Positions 50,574 through 64,000 of a DNA stretch of 64,000 nt are shown here, piece by piece. A program made the translations under genes and the position numbers. The stretch lies in contig JAUXNX010000016.1 of the NCBI GenBank assembly GCA_030682575.1, forward strand, positions 1 to 64,000. Direction: 5' to 3'. The stretch's first letter is position 1. Each line of letters starts with the position of its first letter. The notes beneath the pieces were generated by a model. That model had not been told where the DNA came from. It worked only from the letters and a program-made list of their open reading frames with translations, and made no database searches. Source of the stretch: Gammaproteobacteria bacterium (GTDB lineage: Bacteria; Pseudomonadota; Gammaproteobacteria; Pseudomonadales; Pseudohongiellaceae).

Positions 50574-51854
50574 CTACTTACCGGGATAGTCTCGTCTTGC
50601 ATGGCCGGTATACAACTGGCGCGGTCGGCCAATACGGTAGGGATTGCTGATCATCTCATCCCAATGGGATATCCATCCCGGCGTTCTACCGATGGCAAAA
50701 ATCACTGTAAACATAGACGTTGGGATGCCAATCGCCTTAAGGATGATGCCTGAATAGAAATCCACGTTCGGATACAGTTTTCGCTCGATGAAGTAGTCGT
50801 CTTCCAGTGCAATCTTCTCCAGTCTCCTGGCGATTCTGAACAATGGATCATTCTCCACCCCCAGATCGTCCAGCACTTCGTCACATATCTGACGCATCAC
50901 CTTGGCCCGTGGATCGAAGTTCTTGTACACCCGGTGTCCGAACCCCATCAGACGGAACGGGTCGTTCTTATCCTTGGCACGCCTGATGAATTCCTCGATT
51001 CGCGACTCGTTCCCAATCTCGTCCAGCATGGTCAATACGGCCTCGTTGGCGCCGCCATGAGCAGGCCCCCAGAGTGCCGCAATTCCTGAAGAAATACAGG
51101 CAAATGGATTGGCCCCTGTGGAACCTGCCAGCCTGACTGTTGACGTGGATGCATTCTGTTCATGATCCGCGTGAAGCAGGAAAATCGTGTCCATGGCCTT
51201 CGCCAGAATAGGATTGACCTTGGGCTCTTCACAAGGAGTGCTGAACATCATATGTAGGAAATTTTCTGCGAAACTGAAATCGTTTCGCGGATACATGAAA
51301 GGCTGCCCTATGGCATGTTTGTAACACATGGCTCCGATCGTGGGCATCTTGGCTATCAAGCGATAGGCGGCGATTCTGCGATGTTCATCATTCGTAATAT
51401 CGAGAGAGTCGTGATAGAACGCTGAAAGTGCTCCAACAACCCCGACCATAATTGCCATTGGATGGGCATTACGCGGAAACCCCTTGAAGAAATCAGAAAG
51501 TTGCTCCTGCACCATTGTGTGATATCTGATGCCGTTTTCGAATTTGGCTTTCTGGGCTTGGTCGGGTAACTCTCCATTCAGGAGCAAATAACAAGTCTCC
51601 AGAAAATCGGATTTTTCGGCCAGTTGTTCAATCGGATAGCCTCTATGCAGCAAGACACCTTCGTCTCCGTCGATGTAGGTGATCGCGGACTCACAGGATG
51701 CTGTAGAGACGAATCCTGGGTCATAGGTAAACAGGCCCTTGGCCGTCAAACCTCCCACATCGACAACATCGGGGCCTATTGTCCCTTGATGAATTGGCAG
51801 TTCAATTATCTCATTGCTGTCTTCAAGGGTCAGTTTTGCCATTTTCTTAGTCAT
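50574..51854 (-). CDS. gltA: Citrate synthase (type II)
   Basis: [81 protein letters not shown]. Confidence 0.98.
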   Translation of the reverse strand: MTKKMAKLTLEDSNEIIELPIHQGTIGPDVVDVGGLTAKGLFTYDPGFVSTASCESAITYIDGDEGVLLHRGYPIEQLAEKSDFLETCYLLLNGELPDQAQKAKFENGIRYHTMVQEQLSDFFKGFPRNAHPMAIMVGVVGALSAFYHDSLDITNDEHRRIAAYRLIAKMPTIGAMCYKHAIGQPFMYPRNDFSFAENFLHMMFSTPCEEPKVNPILAKAMDTIFLLHADHEQNASTSTVRLAGSTGANPFACISSGIAALWGPAHGGANEAVLTMLDEIGNESRIEEFIRRAKDKNDPFRLMGFGHRVYKNFDPRAKVMRQICDEVLDDLGVENDPLFRIARRLEKIALEDDYFIERKLYPNVDFYSGIILKAIGIPTSMFTVIFAIGRTPGWISHWDEMISNPYRIGRPRQLYTGHARRDYPGK

Positions 51855-52204
51855 TTAAAGCTCCTGAAAGGATCGTTGACGCGATTTCTACTGGCTAAGA
51901 TAAGATTAAATTTGTGTCACCACAAGCCGTTAACTCCACACAAGACAGCTTTTACGGCCTTTCCAGAAGCCCCAAAAGAGAGCATTCGTTACAGGCATTT
52001 CACAATCATTACTAGAATGACAAAGCGTTGTCAGATCGGGCAGAAAAGACTGAACATTTATTGTATTCAACAGGTGATGGGAATATACTCAGCGCCCGAG
52101 TTACGCATGCCCGTTTTGCACGCATAATCAATTAGATCGGCCCTTTGAGGTCGCTCTTTTCCACTAACCGAGCCCCTCATGGGCATAACGAAAATATAAA
52201 ATCT

Positions 52205-52579
52205 GTGAAAGACAAAAGACCTCGAAATCTGGATTTTACAACCATCCGCCTCCCATTACCCGCCATCACCTCAATTCTCCACAGGATTTCAGGTGCATTC
52301 ATTTTCGCGGGTGTCGCCGTCCTGCTGTGGCTCCTCAGCGAATCACTGGCATCGGAAGAAGCATTTCTCCGAGTAGGTCAGTGGCTTGATCTGTTGATAG
52401 TGAAACTGCTGGTCTGGACTATTCTGGCGGGCCTGTTATATCACCTGATTGCCGGCATCAAACATATGATAATGGATATGGGAATAGGGGAGACCATAGA
52501 AGGTGGATTGCTTGGCGCCAAACTGGTGGTTGCCTTCTCGACAATTGCAATCCTGCTAACCGGAGTCTGGTTATGGTAA
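52205..52579 (+). CDS. sdhC: Succinate dehydrogenase cytochrome b556 subunit (GTG start)
   Basis: KDKRPRNLDFTTIRLPLPAITSILHRISGAFIF, YHLIAGIKHMIMDMG. Confidence 0.94.
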   Translation: MKDKRPRNLDFTTIRLPLPAITSILHRISGAFIFAGVAVLLWLLSESLASEEAFLRVGQWLDLLIVKLLVWTILAGLLYHLIAGIKHMIMDMGIGETIEGGLLGAKLVVAFSTIAILLTGVWLW

Positions 52580-52941
52580 CGAATGTCACAAATTTTGGTC
52601 GTAGTGGCCTTTATGACTGGGTAATTCAAAGACTGACCGCGGTGGTTCTGGCAGTTTATTTTGTCTTCTTTCTCAGCTACCTGCTCTTCAATCCCGATGT
52701 GAACTATCAGCAATGGCAGGCACTATTCAGTACAACCTGGATGCGTATTGCAAGCCTTCTTGCATTGTTGGCGATCTGTGCGCATGCCTGGATCGGCCTG
52801 TGGACAATATCCACAGACTATTTAACCTCGGACATGATTGGTGCCAAGGCTACGGTCATCCGTTTCCTCTTCCAGACAGGGTGCGTTGTATTGATGTTCA
52901 TTTACCTCGTATGGGGTATTCAGATTCTATGGGGTATCTAA
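52573..52941 (+). CDS. sdhD: Succinate dehydrogenase hydrophobic anchor
   Basis: GLYDWVIQRLTAVVLAVYFVFFL, CAHAWIGLWTISTDYL; between sdhC and sdhA. Confidence 0.94.
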   Translation: MVTNVTNFGRSGLYDWVIQRLTAVVLAVYFVFFLSYLLFNPDVNYQQWQALFSTTWMRIASLLALLAICAHAWIGLWTISTDYLTSDMIGAKATVIRFLFQTGCVVLMFIYLVWGIQILWGI

Positions 52942-54717
52942 ATGTCTGGCATACGGACTCTGTCGTTTGATGCAGTAATAGTCGGTGGCGGTGGTGCAGG
53001 TATGCGCGCATCTCTACAGCTATCGCAATCAGGTTATAAAACCGCAGTAATCAGTAAGGTTTTCCCAACGCGTTCGCACACTGTATCTGCACAGGGAGGT
53101 ATTACCTGCGCAATCGCCAGTGACGATCCGAATGATGATTGGCGCTGGCACATGTACGACACTGTCAAAGGCTCCGATTACATTGGAGACCAGGACGCGA
53201 TCGAGTATATGTGCAGCGAAGGACCCCAGACCGTGTTCGAGTTGGAGCACATGGGCCTGCCATTTTCACGAACCGAGAACGGCCGCATCTATCAACGTCC
53301 TTTCGGCGGACAATCCAAGGATTTTGGCAAAGGTGGTCAGGCCGCCCGAACCTGTGCCGCTGCCGACCGTACCGGTCACGCACTTCTGCACACCTTGTAT
53401 CAAGGCAATCTCAAGAACAAGACAGTATTCTTCAATGAGTGGTATGCCACGGATCTTGTAAGAAATCAGGATGGTGTAATTGTCGGCGTTATCGCAATCT
53501 GCATCGAATCCGGCGAGACTGTCTATATCCAATCCAAAGCGACAGTCTTTGCCACCGGCGGTGCTGGGCGTATCTATGCATCAACAACCAATGCCATGAT
53601 CAACACTGGTGACGGCATCGGGATGGCCCTCCGTGCTGGCTATCCGGTCCAGGATATTGAAATGTGGCAGTTTCACCCTACCGGAATTTACGGTGCTGGC
53701 ACGCTGGTCACCGAAGGATGCCGTGGTGAGGGCGGATACCTGATCAACAAGGACGGCGAGCGGTTCATGGAGCGCTACGCGCCAAATGCAAAAGATCTTG
53801 CAGGCCGTGATGTAGTTGCCCGCTCAATGATCCTCGAAATTATCGAAGGTCGCGGTTGTGGTCCAGACGGTGACCATGTGCTCTTGAAACTGGATCACCT
53901 TGGTGAAAAAGTCCTCAATTCCAAACTTCCCGGCATTCTGGAGCTTTCTCGTACATTTGCGCATGTGGATCCGGTCAAGGAACCGATCCCTGTCGTGCCT
54001 ACCTGCCACTACATGATGGGAGGCATACCGACCAATATCAACGGACAAGCCCTAACCCAAGACTCCAATGGTCAAGACAAACTTATCGAAGGTTTGTTTG
54101 CCGTTGGTGAAGTCGCGTGCGTATCGGTGCATGGGGCCAATCGTCTCGGCGGCAACTCCCTGCTTGATCTGGTGGTATTCGGGCGTGCTGCAGGTATGCA
54201 TATCGAGAGTATGTTGCGCCACGGGATCACCGAACAGCGCAAGGCCTCTGAGTCAGATATCGAACAGGCCCTGTCCCGACTTACCCGCCTGAACAGCACC
54301 AAATCCGGTGAAAGCGTAGCGGAAGTACGCAGTGATCTGCAGACAATTATGCAGAACCATTTTGGCGTGTTCCGTCGTGGTGATTTCATGCGCGATGGAA
54401 TTGAGAAGCTCAAAGTTCTGCGCGAACGAGTTGCCAGCATCAATCTCGCAGACAAGAGCAATGCTTTCAATACCGCTCGCATCGAAGCACTCGAGCTCGA
54501 GAATTTGTTCGAGGTTGCTGAGGCCACTGCGATCGCCGCAGAAACCAGAGCGGAAAGTCGTGGTGCACACGCACGTGAAGACTATCAGGATCGCGATGAT
54601 GAGAACTGGCTCTGCCATTCGCTGTACTTCCCGACCACCAAAAGTGTGACGAAACGGGCAGTGAACTTCGCGCCAAAGACGGTTGAGAAATTTGAACCAA
54701 AAGTGCGCACCTACTAG
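52942..54717 (+). CDS. sdhA: Succinate dehydrogenase flavoprotein subunit
   Basis: [63 protein letters not shown]. Confidence 0.98.
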   Translation: MSGIRTLSFDAVIVGGGGAGMRASLQLSQSGYKTAVISKVFPTRSHTVSAQGGITCAIASDDPNDDWRWHMYDTVKGSDYIGDQDAIEYMCSEGPQTVFELEHMGLPFSRTENGRIYQRPFGGQSKDFGKGGQAARTCAAADRTGHALLHTLYQGNLKNKTVFFNEWYATDLVRNQDGVIVGVIAICIESGETVYIQSKATVFATGGAGRIYASTTNAMINTGDGIGMALRAGYPVQDIEMWQFHPTGIYGAGTLVTEGCRGEGGYLINKDGERFMERYAPNAKDLAGRDVVARSMILEIIEGRGCGPDGDHVLLKLDHLGEKVLNSKLPGILELSRTFAHVDPVKEPIPVVPTCHYMMGGIPTNINGQALTQDSNGQDKLIEGLFAVGEVACVSVHGANRLGGNSLLDLVVFGRAAGMHIESMLRHGITEQRKASESDIEQALSRLTRLNSTKSGESVAEVRSDLQTIMQNHFGVFRRGDFMRDGIEKLKVLRERVASINLADKSNAFNTARIEALELENLFEVAEATAIAAETRAESRGAHAREDYQDRDDENWLCHSLYFPTTKSVTKRAVNFAPKTVEKFEPKVRTY

Positions 54718-54783
54718 TCATAATCATTAATTAGCATCATAAGCATTGACGACCTGAAGAGCTCAGGAAAGGGTAGAGACAAC

Positions 54784-55488
54784 GTGTTAGTGAGTTTATA
54801 TCGCTACAACCCGGAAACGGATACCAAACCAACTATGCAGGATTATGAGTTGGACTTGCCCGCAGGCAAAGACCTCATGGTTCTCGATGTCCTGGAATTA
54901 CTCAAGCGCAAGGATGTGTCCATTGCATATCGGCGCTCATGCAGAGAAGGAGTTTGTGGATCCGACGGGATGAACATCAACGGTACCAATGGGCTTGCAT
55001 GCATAACACCAGTGTCCAGTGCAGCCAAAGGTGGCAAGCTGATACTTCGTCCTCTGCCAGGTCTTCCGGTCGTGCGTGACCTGGTTGTCGACATGGCTGT
55101 GTTCTACAAGCAGTTTGAGAAAGTTCAACCTTTCCTGATCAACGACCAGCCAACGCCAGCAATCGAACGACTGCAATCGCCAGAAGATCGAGAAAAACTG
55201 GACGGATTATACGAGTGCATTCTTTGCGCATGTTGCAGTACCAATTGTCCGTCTTTCTGGTGGAACCCTGACAAATTCATCGGACCCGCTGGCTTGCTGC
55301 AAGCGTATCGCTTTCTTGCCGACAGCAGGGATACCGCAACAGATGAGCGTCTAGCAAATCTTGAGGATCCGTTCAGTGTATTTCGCTGCCGCGGCATTAT
55401 GAATTGCGTTGCTGTATGCCCAAAGGGGTTAAACCCGACAAGGGCAATTGGTCACATCCGCTCCATGTTGCTACAGCGGGCGACCTGA
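54784..55488 (+). CDS. sdhB: Succinate dehydrogenase iron-sulfur subunit
   Basis: YRRSCREGVCGSDGMNINGTNGLAC and CILCACCSTNCPSFWWN, CRGIMNCVAVCPKGLNPTRAIGHIR. Confidence 0.98.
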   Translation: MLVSLYRYNPETDTKPTMQDYELDLPAGKDLMVLDVLELLKRKDVSIAYRRSCREGVCGSDGMNINGTNGLACITPVSSAAKGGKLILRPLPGLPVVRDLVVDMAVFYKQFEKVQPFLINDQPTPAIERLQSPEDREKLDGLYECILCACCSTNCPSFWWNPDKFIGPAGLLQAYRFLADSRDTATDERLANLEDPFSVFRCRGIMNCVAVCPKGLNPTRAIGHIRSMLLQRAT

Positions 55489-55582
55489 AAACTATTCGTC
55501 AATGAGGAGCAAGGCTGAGATACCTGCTGATTCTTGAACAAGAATAATCTACAGCATCCTCAATTATCCGGGAAATATAAAG

Positions 55583-58423
55583 ATGCACGACAGCATTATG
55601 GAGTTGATGTGGAGTACAGGGCATTTATCTGGCGGTAATGCCTCATACGTAGAACAGTTATATGACCAATTCCTGCAGAACCCTGAGTTGGTTCCGCAAG
55701 AGTGGCGAATATTTTTTCAAAATCTTCCTAAAATATCCGACTCCTCCCAGTCGGATATTTCTCATTTGGAGATACAGGAATATTTCAAGAAACTTGGTAA
55801 GACGAGCCGCTTCAAACCTGTTCTCAGCAATGATGCCGTAGTTAATTCTGAACATGAAAACAAACAGGTCCAGGTACTGCACTTGATCAGCTCATATCGC
55901 GTCCGCGGCCACCAGAAGGCAAAACTCGATCCATTGAATTTAATGCACAGGGAGCAAGTGCCGGATCTGCAATTGGACTTCCACGGCCTATCCCCGGTAG
56001 ATCACTCCACAGTCTTCCAGACTGGTTCACTCTTCATCAAGAAGGATAAAGCCCCACTTCGTGAAATAGTCGAAGTTCTGGAGAACATCTATTGCGGATC
56101 GATTGGTTACGAATTCATGCACATCGTGGATCTGGCCGAAAAAAAATGGATACAGAAGCGCATTGAGGCCAACCACGGGAATCCTGACTTTCCTGTGGAG
56201 GTAAAGCGCCACTTGCTGGAAAGACTAAGTGCAGCAGAGGGTCTCGAAAAGCATCTTGACTCAAAGTACCCCGGCACCAAGCGTTTTGGCCTAGAGGGTG
56301 GAGAAAGTCTGATCCCGCTGGTTGACGAACTCATTCAGCGCTCTGGCAGTTACGGTGCAAAAGAAATCGTGATCGGCATGGCACATCGTGGTCGCCTGAA
56401 TGTACTGGTCAATACTTTAGGCAAGAACCCTGCAGACCTGTTCAGTGAATTCGAAGGTAGAGCAACCTACAAAAGTTCCGGTGATGTGAAATACCATCAA
56501 GGTTTCTCATCCAACATCATGACGCCAGGTGGCGAAGTACACCTTGCAATGGCGTTCAACCCATCCCACCTTGAAATCGTTTCTCCAGTAGTCGAAGGAT
56601 CTGTGCGCGCCCGCCAGGATCGCCGTCTCGACAAGTTCGGCAACATGGTCGTCCCCATCATCATTCATGGGGATGCTGCATTTGCAGGCCAGGGTGTTGT
56701 GATGGAAACGTTCCAAATGTCAAAGACCCGCGCCTACTCTACTGGTGGCACCATGCACATTATCATCAACAACCAGGTAGGTTTCACTACACACCGCCAG
56801 GAAGACGCCCGCTCAACAGAATACTGTACCGATGTTGCAAAGATGGTGCAGGCACCAATTTTCCACGTCAACGGCGATGATCCAGAGGCCGTACTGTTTG
56901 TCACTCAGCTTGCTCTGGACTTCCGCTACGAATTCAAGAAAGACGTGGTCATTGACTTGGTCTGTTATCGTCGTCGTGGGCACAATGAAACTGATGAACC
57001 TGCCAGTACGCAGCCATTGATGTACAACAAGGTCCGTCAGCAGAAGACCACACGTACACTTTACGCCGAAAAATTGATCTCCGAATCCGTTGTCACAGAA
57101 GAAGAATCGGAGTTTCTCAATTCTTCATATCGGAATGCGCTGGACACCGGGCAGCACGTCGTGAAGTCGCTGATCAAGGAGCCTTCCGTTGAACTATTCG
57201 TGGATTGGAGCCCCTACTTGGGACATGAGTGGAGCCCACACTACAACACTACTATCAAATTGCATACTCTGCAGGCACTTGCCCGCAAGTTGGTCAACAT
57301 TCCGGCCAATATGAATCTGCACAAGCAAGTGCAGAAAATTATCGACGACCGTACACAAATGGCTATTGGTGAAAAATCTTTGGACTGGGGCTTCGCTGAA
57401 ACTCTTGCGTACGCCAGCATCCTCACCAGTGGCAACAAAGTGCGTATTACCGGGCAGGATGTCGGACGGGGAACATTCTCACATCGCCACGCTGTGTTGC
57501 ACGATCAACAGACTGGCAAGGAATTTATTCCCCTGCAGTCCCTGGCATCCGATCAGCGCAGTTTTTCAATCTATGATTCACTGCTTTCCGAGGAAGCCGT
57601 ACTGGCATTTGAATACGGGTACGCGACAACCACGCCCAATGCCTTGATTATCTGGGAGGCTCAGTTCGGTGACTTTGCAAATTCTGCTCAAGTCGTGATT
57701 GATCAATTCATAACCAGTGGAGAACACAAATGGCAACGTCTCTGCGGCTTGACCATGCTCTTGCCACATGGTTATGAAGGGCAAGGACCTGAACATTCAT
57801 CCGCGCGCCTGGAGCGATTCCTGCAATTGTGCGCGGAACACAATATCCAAGTGTGTCTGCCTACAACTTCTGCGCAGGTGTTCCACATGCTACGTCGCCA
57901 GGTCCTGTGTCCGCTACGTAAGCCTCTGGTCGTGATGTCACCGAAGAGTCTGCTTCGTCACAAGGAAACCACGTCCACGATGGAGGAGTTGGCTGATGGC
58001 ACATTCCAGGTTGTCATCGGTGAAACAGACGCGCTGCCGGCAAAGAAGGTCAAACGCATCATCCTGTGCAGCGGCAAGGTCTATTACGATCTGCGTCAAG
58101 AGCGCAGAACACGGGAAATCGACAACATTGCCATTATTCGTCTCGAGCAATTGTATCCATTCCCTTCAGATGATTTGCGGCAGGCAATGAGCGCGTTCCC
58201 TGACTTCACGGACGTAATGTGGTGTCAGGAAGAACCAATGAATCAGGGAGCCTGGTACTCTAGCCAGCATCACATGCGACGCGTGACACAAGAACTAAAA
58301 CCTACAGTTAATCTGACCTATGCAGGTCGGGAGGCCTCTGCCTCCCCTGCGGCAGGCTACCCCGCGCTGCACATTGAACAACAACGCACTTTCATCAATC
58401 AGGCAATGACACTGGCTGAATAA
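55583..58423 (+). CDS. sucA: 2-oxoglutarate dehydrogenase E1
   Basis: LIPLVDELIQRSGSYGAKEIVIGMAHRGRLNVLVNTLGK, GRGTFSHRHAVLHDQ. Confidence 0.98.
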   Translation: MHDSIMELMWSTGHLSGGNASYVEQLYDQFLQNPELVPQEWRIFFQNLPKISDSSQSDISHLEIQEYFKKLGKTSRFKPVLSNDAVVNSEHENKQVQVLHLISSYRVRGHQKAKLDPLNLMHREQVPDLQLDFHGLSPVDHSTVFQTGSLFIKKDKAPLREIVEVLENIYCGSIGYEFMHIVDLAEKKWIQKRIEANHGNPDFPVEVKRHLLERLSAAEGLEKHLDSKYPGTKRFGLEGGESLIPLVDELIQRSGSYGAKEIVIGMAHRGRLNVLVNTLGKNPADLFSEFEGRATYKSSGDVKYHQGFSSNIMTPGGEVHLAMAFNPSHLEIVSPVVEGSVRARQDRRLDKFGNMVVPIIIHGDAAFAGQGVVMETFQMSKTRAYSTGGTMHIIINNQVGFTTHRQEDARSTEYCTDVAKMVQAPIFHVNGDDPEAVLFVTQLALDFRYEFKKDVVIDLVCYRRRGHNETDEPASTQPLMYNKVRQQKTTRTLYAEKLISESVVTEEESEFLNSSYRNALDTGQHVVKSLIKEPSVELFVDWSPYLGHEWSPHYNTTIKLHTLQALARKLVNIPANMNLHKQVQKIIDDRTQMAIGEKSLDWGFAETLAYASILTSGNKVRITGQDVGRGTFSHRHAVLHDQQTGKEFIPLQSLASDQRSFSIYDSLLSEEAVLAFEYGYATTTPNALIIWEAQFGDFANSAQVVIDQFITSGEHKWQRLCGLTMLLPHGYEGQGPEHSSARLERFLQLCAEHNIQVCLPTTSAQVFHMLRRQVLCPLRKPLVVMSPKSLLRHKETTSTMEELADGTFQVVIGETDALPAKKVKRIILCSGKVYYDLRQERRTREIDNIAIIRLEQLYPFPSDDLRQAMSAFPDFTDVMWCQEEPMNQGAWYSSQHHMRRVTQELKPTVNLTYAGREASASPAAGYPALHIEQQRTFINQAMTLAE

Positions 58424-58453
58424 CAATAGATAACATAGCGACAAGGAAAAAAA

Positions 58454-61139
<2,686 letters not shown>

Positions 61140-61188
61140 CGGTCATTACCGACTTAACAAGTTACTTTAGGTTTTACGAGGAAGAGGT

Positions 61189-62358
61189 ATGAATTTACAC
61201 GAATATCAGGCGAAGCAACTTTTTGCCGAATACGGACTGCCAGTTTCCAAAGGCTATGCCGTTGATACCCCCGCAGAAGCAGCAGCTGCTACTGACAAGC
61301 TGGGTGGCAACAAGTGGGTCGTCAAAGCTCAGGTCCATGCTGGAGGTCGCGGCAAGGCAGGTGGCGTCAAACTGGTGACTAGCAAGGATGAGATCAAAGC
61401 TTTTGCCGAAAAGTGGCTGGGCAAGAACCTTGTGACTTATCAGACTGACGCCAACGGCCAGCCCGTCACCAAGATCCTGGTGGAAACCTGTACGGACATC
61501 GCCCAGGAACTTTATCTGGGAGCTGTCATTGATCGCTCCTCTCGCCGAATAGTCTTCATGGCCTCGACAGAGGGTGGCGTAGAGATTGAGAAAGTTGCTG
61601 AAGAGACGCCCGAGAAAATCCTGAAAGCGATCATCGATCCGCTGTGCGGGGCACAACCATTCCAGGCAAGAGAACTTGCTTTCCAGCTCGGCCTGAATGA
61701 TCTGCAGGTGAAACAGTTCACGCAACTGTTCCTCGGTCTTGCCAAACTCTTTGCCGACCACGACCTTGCACTGCTGGAAATCAATCCGCTCGTCATCACC
61801 TCCGAGGGCAATCTGCATTGCCTGGATGGCAAGATCAACATAGATGGGAATGCCATGTTTCGACAGCCCAAACTGCGGGCGATGCATGATCCCAGTCAGG
61901 ACGACGAGCGGGAAGCGCGCGCTGCGAAGTGGGAGCTGAATTACGTCGCCCTCGACGGCAACATCGGTTGCATGGTCAACGGCGCGGGTCTGGCCATGGG
62001 CACCATGGATATCGTGCAACTGCACGGTGGTCGCCCTGCGAATTTTCTGGATGTAGGTGGTGGCGCAACGAAGGAGCGGGTCACTGAGGCATTCAAGATC
62101 ATCCTGTCCGACAAGAACGTCAAAGCCGTTCTCATCAACATCTTCGGTGGCATTGTCCGTTGTGACATGATTGCCGAAGGTATCATCGGCGCGGTGAGCG
62201 AGGTAGGAGTTGTGGTACCAGTCGTTGTGCGACTGGAAGGGAACAACGCAGAACTGGGTCGCAAAGTGCTCGGCGACAGTGGATTGAATATTATCGCGGC
62301 AAGCAGTCTCACTGACGCTGCAGAAAAAGTGGTAGCAGCTGCAGGAGGTGCCAAGTGA
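61189..62358 (+). CDS. sucC: Succinyl-CoA ligase beta subunit
   Basis: [40 protein letters not shown]. Confidence 0.98.
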   Translation: MNLHEYQAKQLFAEYGLPVSKGYAVDTPAEAAAATDKLGGNKWVVKAQVHAGGRGKAGGVKLVTSKDEIKAFAEKWLGKNLVTYQTDANGQPVTKILVETCTDIAQELYLGAVIDRSSRRIVFMASTEGGVEIEKVAEETPEKILKAIIDPLCGAQPFQARELAFQLGLNDLQVKQFTQLFLGLAKLFADHDLALLEINPLVITSEGNLHCLDGKINIDGNAMFRQPKLRAMHDPSQDDEREARAAKWELNYVALDGNIGCMVNGAGLAMGTMDIVQLHGGRPANFLDVGGGATKERVTEAFKIILSDKNVKAVLINIFGGIVRCDMIAEGIIGAVSEVGVVVPVVVRLEGNNAELGRKVLGDSGLNIIAASSLTDAAEKVVAAAGGAK

Positions 62359-63227
62359 GTATATTGTTAAGCAAGAACACCCGGGTAATTTGTCAGGGAT
62401 TTACCGGATCACAGGGAACGTTTCACTCCGAGCAGGCCATTGCATACGGAACGAAAATGGTAGGGGGGGTAACTCCAGGCAAAGGGGGGCAAATTCATCT
62501 TGGTCTACCTGTGTACAATACCGTAAAGGATGCAGTTCGGGAAACCGGAGCAGAAGCCTCTGTTATCTATGTTCCAGCGCCATTTTGCAAAGATTCTATT
62601 CTTGAAGCGGCATTCGCAGGCATCAAACTAATCGTTTGCATCACCGAAGGCATTCCAACGCTCGATATGCTCGATGTTAAAGTGAAGTGCGACGAGCTAG
62701 GAGTACGCCTGATCGGACCGAATTGCCCAGGTGTAATTACTCCTGGCGAATCCAAGATCGGTATCATGCCAGGTAATATTCACAAAATGGGCAAAGTTGG
62801 AATTGTCTCCAGATCAGGAACTTTGACCTATGAAGCTGTCAAACAGACAACTGACTACGGCTTTGGCCAGTCTTCATGTGTCGGCATCGGCGGCGACCCC
62901 ATTCCGGGATCAAACTTCATCGACATCCTGGCGCTGTTTGAAAAGGATGACCAGACTGAAGTCATAGTTATGATTGGCGAAATCGGCGGAACCGCAGAGG
63001 AAGAAGCCGCTACCTACATCAAAACCAATGTAAGCAAACCAGTGGTTTCCTATATCGCTGGAGTGACTGCGCCGGCAGGCAAAAGAATGGGGCATGCAGG
63101 AGCGATTATTTCAGGAGGAAAAGGCACTGCCGTGGAGAAATTTGCTGCCCTGCAGGATGCCGGTGTGAAAACTGTCAGAAGCCTTGCAGATATCGGCAAT
63201 GGCGTCAAAGAAATCACCGGTTGGTAA
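62355..63227 (+). CDS. sucD: Succinyl-CoA ligase alpha subunit (GTG start)
   Basis: [58 protein letters not shown] active-site His loop. Confidence 0.98.
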   Translation: MSILLSKNTRVICQGFTGSQGTFHSEQAIAYGTKMVGGVTPGKGGQIHLGLPVYNTVKDAVRETGAEASVIYVPAPFCKDSILEAAFAGIKLIVCITEGIPTLDMLDVKVKCDELGVRLIGPNCPGVITPGESKIGIMPGNIHKMGKVGIVSRSGTLTYEAVKQTTDYGFGQSSCVGIGGDPIPGSNFIDILALFEKDDQTEVIVMIGEIGGTAEEEAATYIKTNVSKPVVSYIAGVTAPAGKRMGHAGAIISGGKGTAVEKFAALQDAGVKTVRSLADIGNGVKEITGW

Positions 63228-63615
63228 AGTAGCAAGGCTACAAACCCATTCGCTGATAATGGCATTTTGGGCATAAATTTTATGCGCCAAGAGGTTCTAA
63301 AAAACGGATGTAATGTGGTAGGCTTAATACAGAATTTGACATGGATTGTCGGATTTAGCATGAAAAACAACAATTTTGTCGGCATTAGTTACCAAGAATC
63401 CCATTTTTGTATTTTATGGGCAAAAAGGTAACAAGGTGTTGAGAAATTCGCGTGACGGAAAGAACTGCCAATCAGGCCTGAGTATGTCGTTTGCGGGCCT
63501 AAGCAGAAAAACAGGATTAGTTTCACTAAAACACAAGTTGTCGGGTTTGTTGCTTGCAGTTGAAAGCAGGCGCTTAGGCAGACTTAGATAGTTCAACACA
63601 ATAATAGGATGGCAC

Positions 63616-64000
63616 ATGAATAACCGTCGATTATATTACAAGGTTCTAGCTCCTTTCGCTTCGTTGATTGTAGCTGGCGTAACACAAGCTGCTGAGGTTG
63701 ATACAAGCATCATAGATCAAGCCTTGAATATCATAGATCAGCAAAACCAGGCCGCTGTTCAGTCGCAAGAAGCAATTACCAGGCTGTCCAACTCGGCCAG
63801 CACTGCCTTCGAAGAGTTCAAAATCGAGAATGACAACCTTGAGGCCATGCTGGTACTGAACGCCGGTTTGCGCAAACAAATTTCCATCCAGGAAGAGCAG
63901 GTAGCAACCATCCAGCAATCAATTACGGATGTTGCTATCGTGACTCAGGAAATGCCTCTCCTTATGTCCAAGATGCTTGCCAGTGTTGAGCAATTTGTGG
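63616..64000 (+). CDS. DUF3450-family periplasmic coiled-coil protein, truncated by window edge
   Basis: MNNRRLYYKVLAPFASLIVAGVTQAAEVDTSIIDQALNIIDQQNQAAVQSQEAITRLSNSAS...LRKQISIQEEQVATIQQSITDV...EMPLLMSKMLASVEQFV; signal peptide. Not in ORF track because it is open-ended. Confidence 0.8.
   Translation, partial: MNNRRLYYKVLAPFASLIVAGVTQAAEVDTSIIDQALNIIDQQNQAAVQSQEAITRLSNSASTAFEEFKIENDNLEAMLVLNAGLRKQISIQEEQVATIQQSITDVAIVTQEMPLLMSKMLASVEQFV

Noticed and set aside
61195-62025. 276-aa minus-strand ORF antisense to sucC
   Set aside because: Antisense to a clear sucC; low-complexity, non-family protein sequence.

Overview
This 64 kb window looks like chromosomal DNA from a gammaproteobacterium and is mostly conserved housekeeping loci. 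In order: a truncated IS3-type element at the left edge; mobA; tig-clpP-clpX-lon-hupB-ppiD; mltD/gloB; methyltransferase-rnhA-dnaQ-nudC-sohB-acuI; cysI-DUF934; metH; nfuA; an ABC exporter; queF; a PQQ dehydrogenase; ffs-dnaX-ybaB-recR-rnd-ycgN; a MoxR/VWA pair; fadD; hrpA; mlaA; dusA; gltX; and a TCA block (gltA, sdhCDAB, sucAB-lpd-sucCD). The window ends inside a DUF3450-type gene. RNA genes read directly are tRNA-Glu(TTC), tRNA-Ser(GGA), tRNA-Ala(GGC) and the 4.5S/SRP RNA. I did not find a convincing new multi-gene system. The most informative signals are non-coding or recoding elements: (1) an A10 slippery run in dnaX where a shift in either direction meets a stop at once, matching gamma/tau recoding; (2) an IscR type-1-like site upstream of nfuA; (3) a 14-bp-arm inverted repeat upstream of an unannotated 45-aa membrane microprotein; (4) a Y-shaped nested inverted repeat near the IS remnant; (5) a structured element with a perfect 40-bp palindrome downstream of tRNA-Ser; (6) a sigma-32-like promoter at lon. 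All database-dependent statements are from family recognition only; no searches were run.
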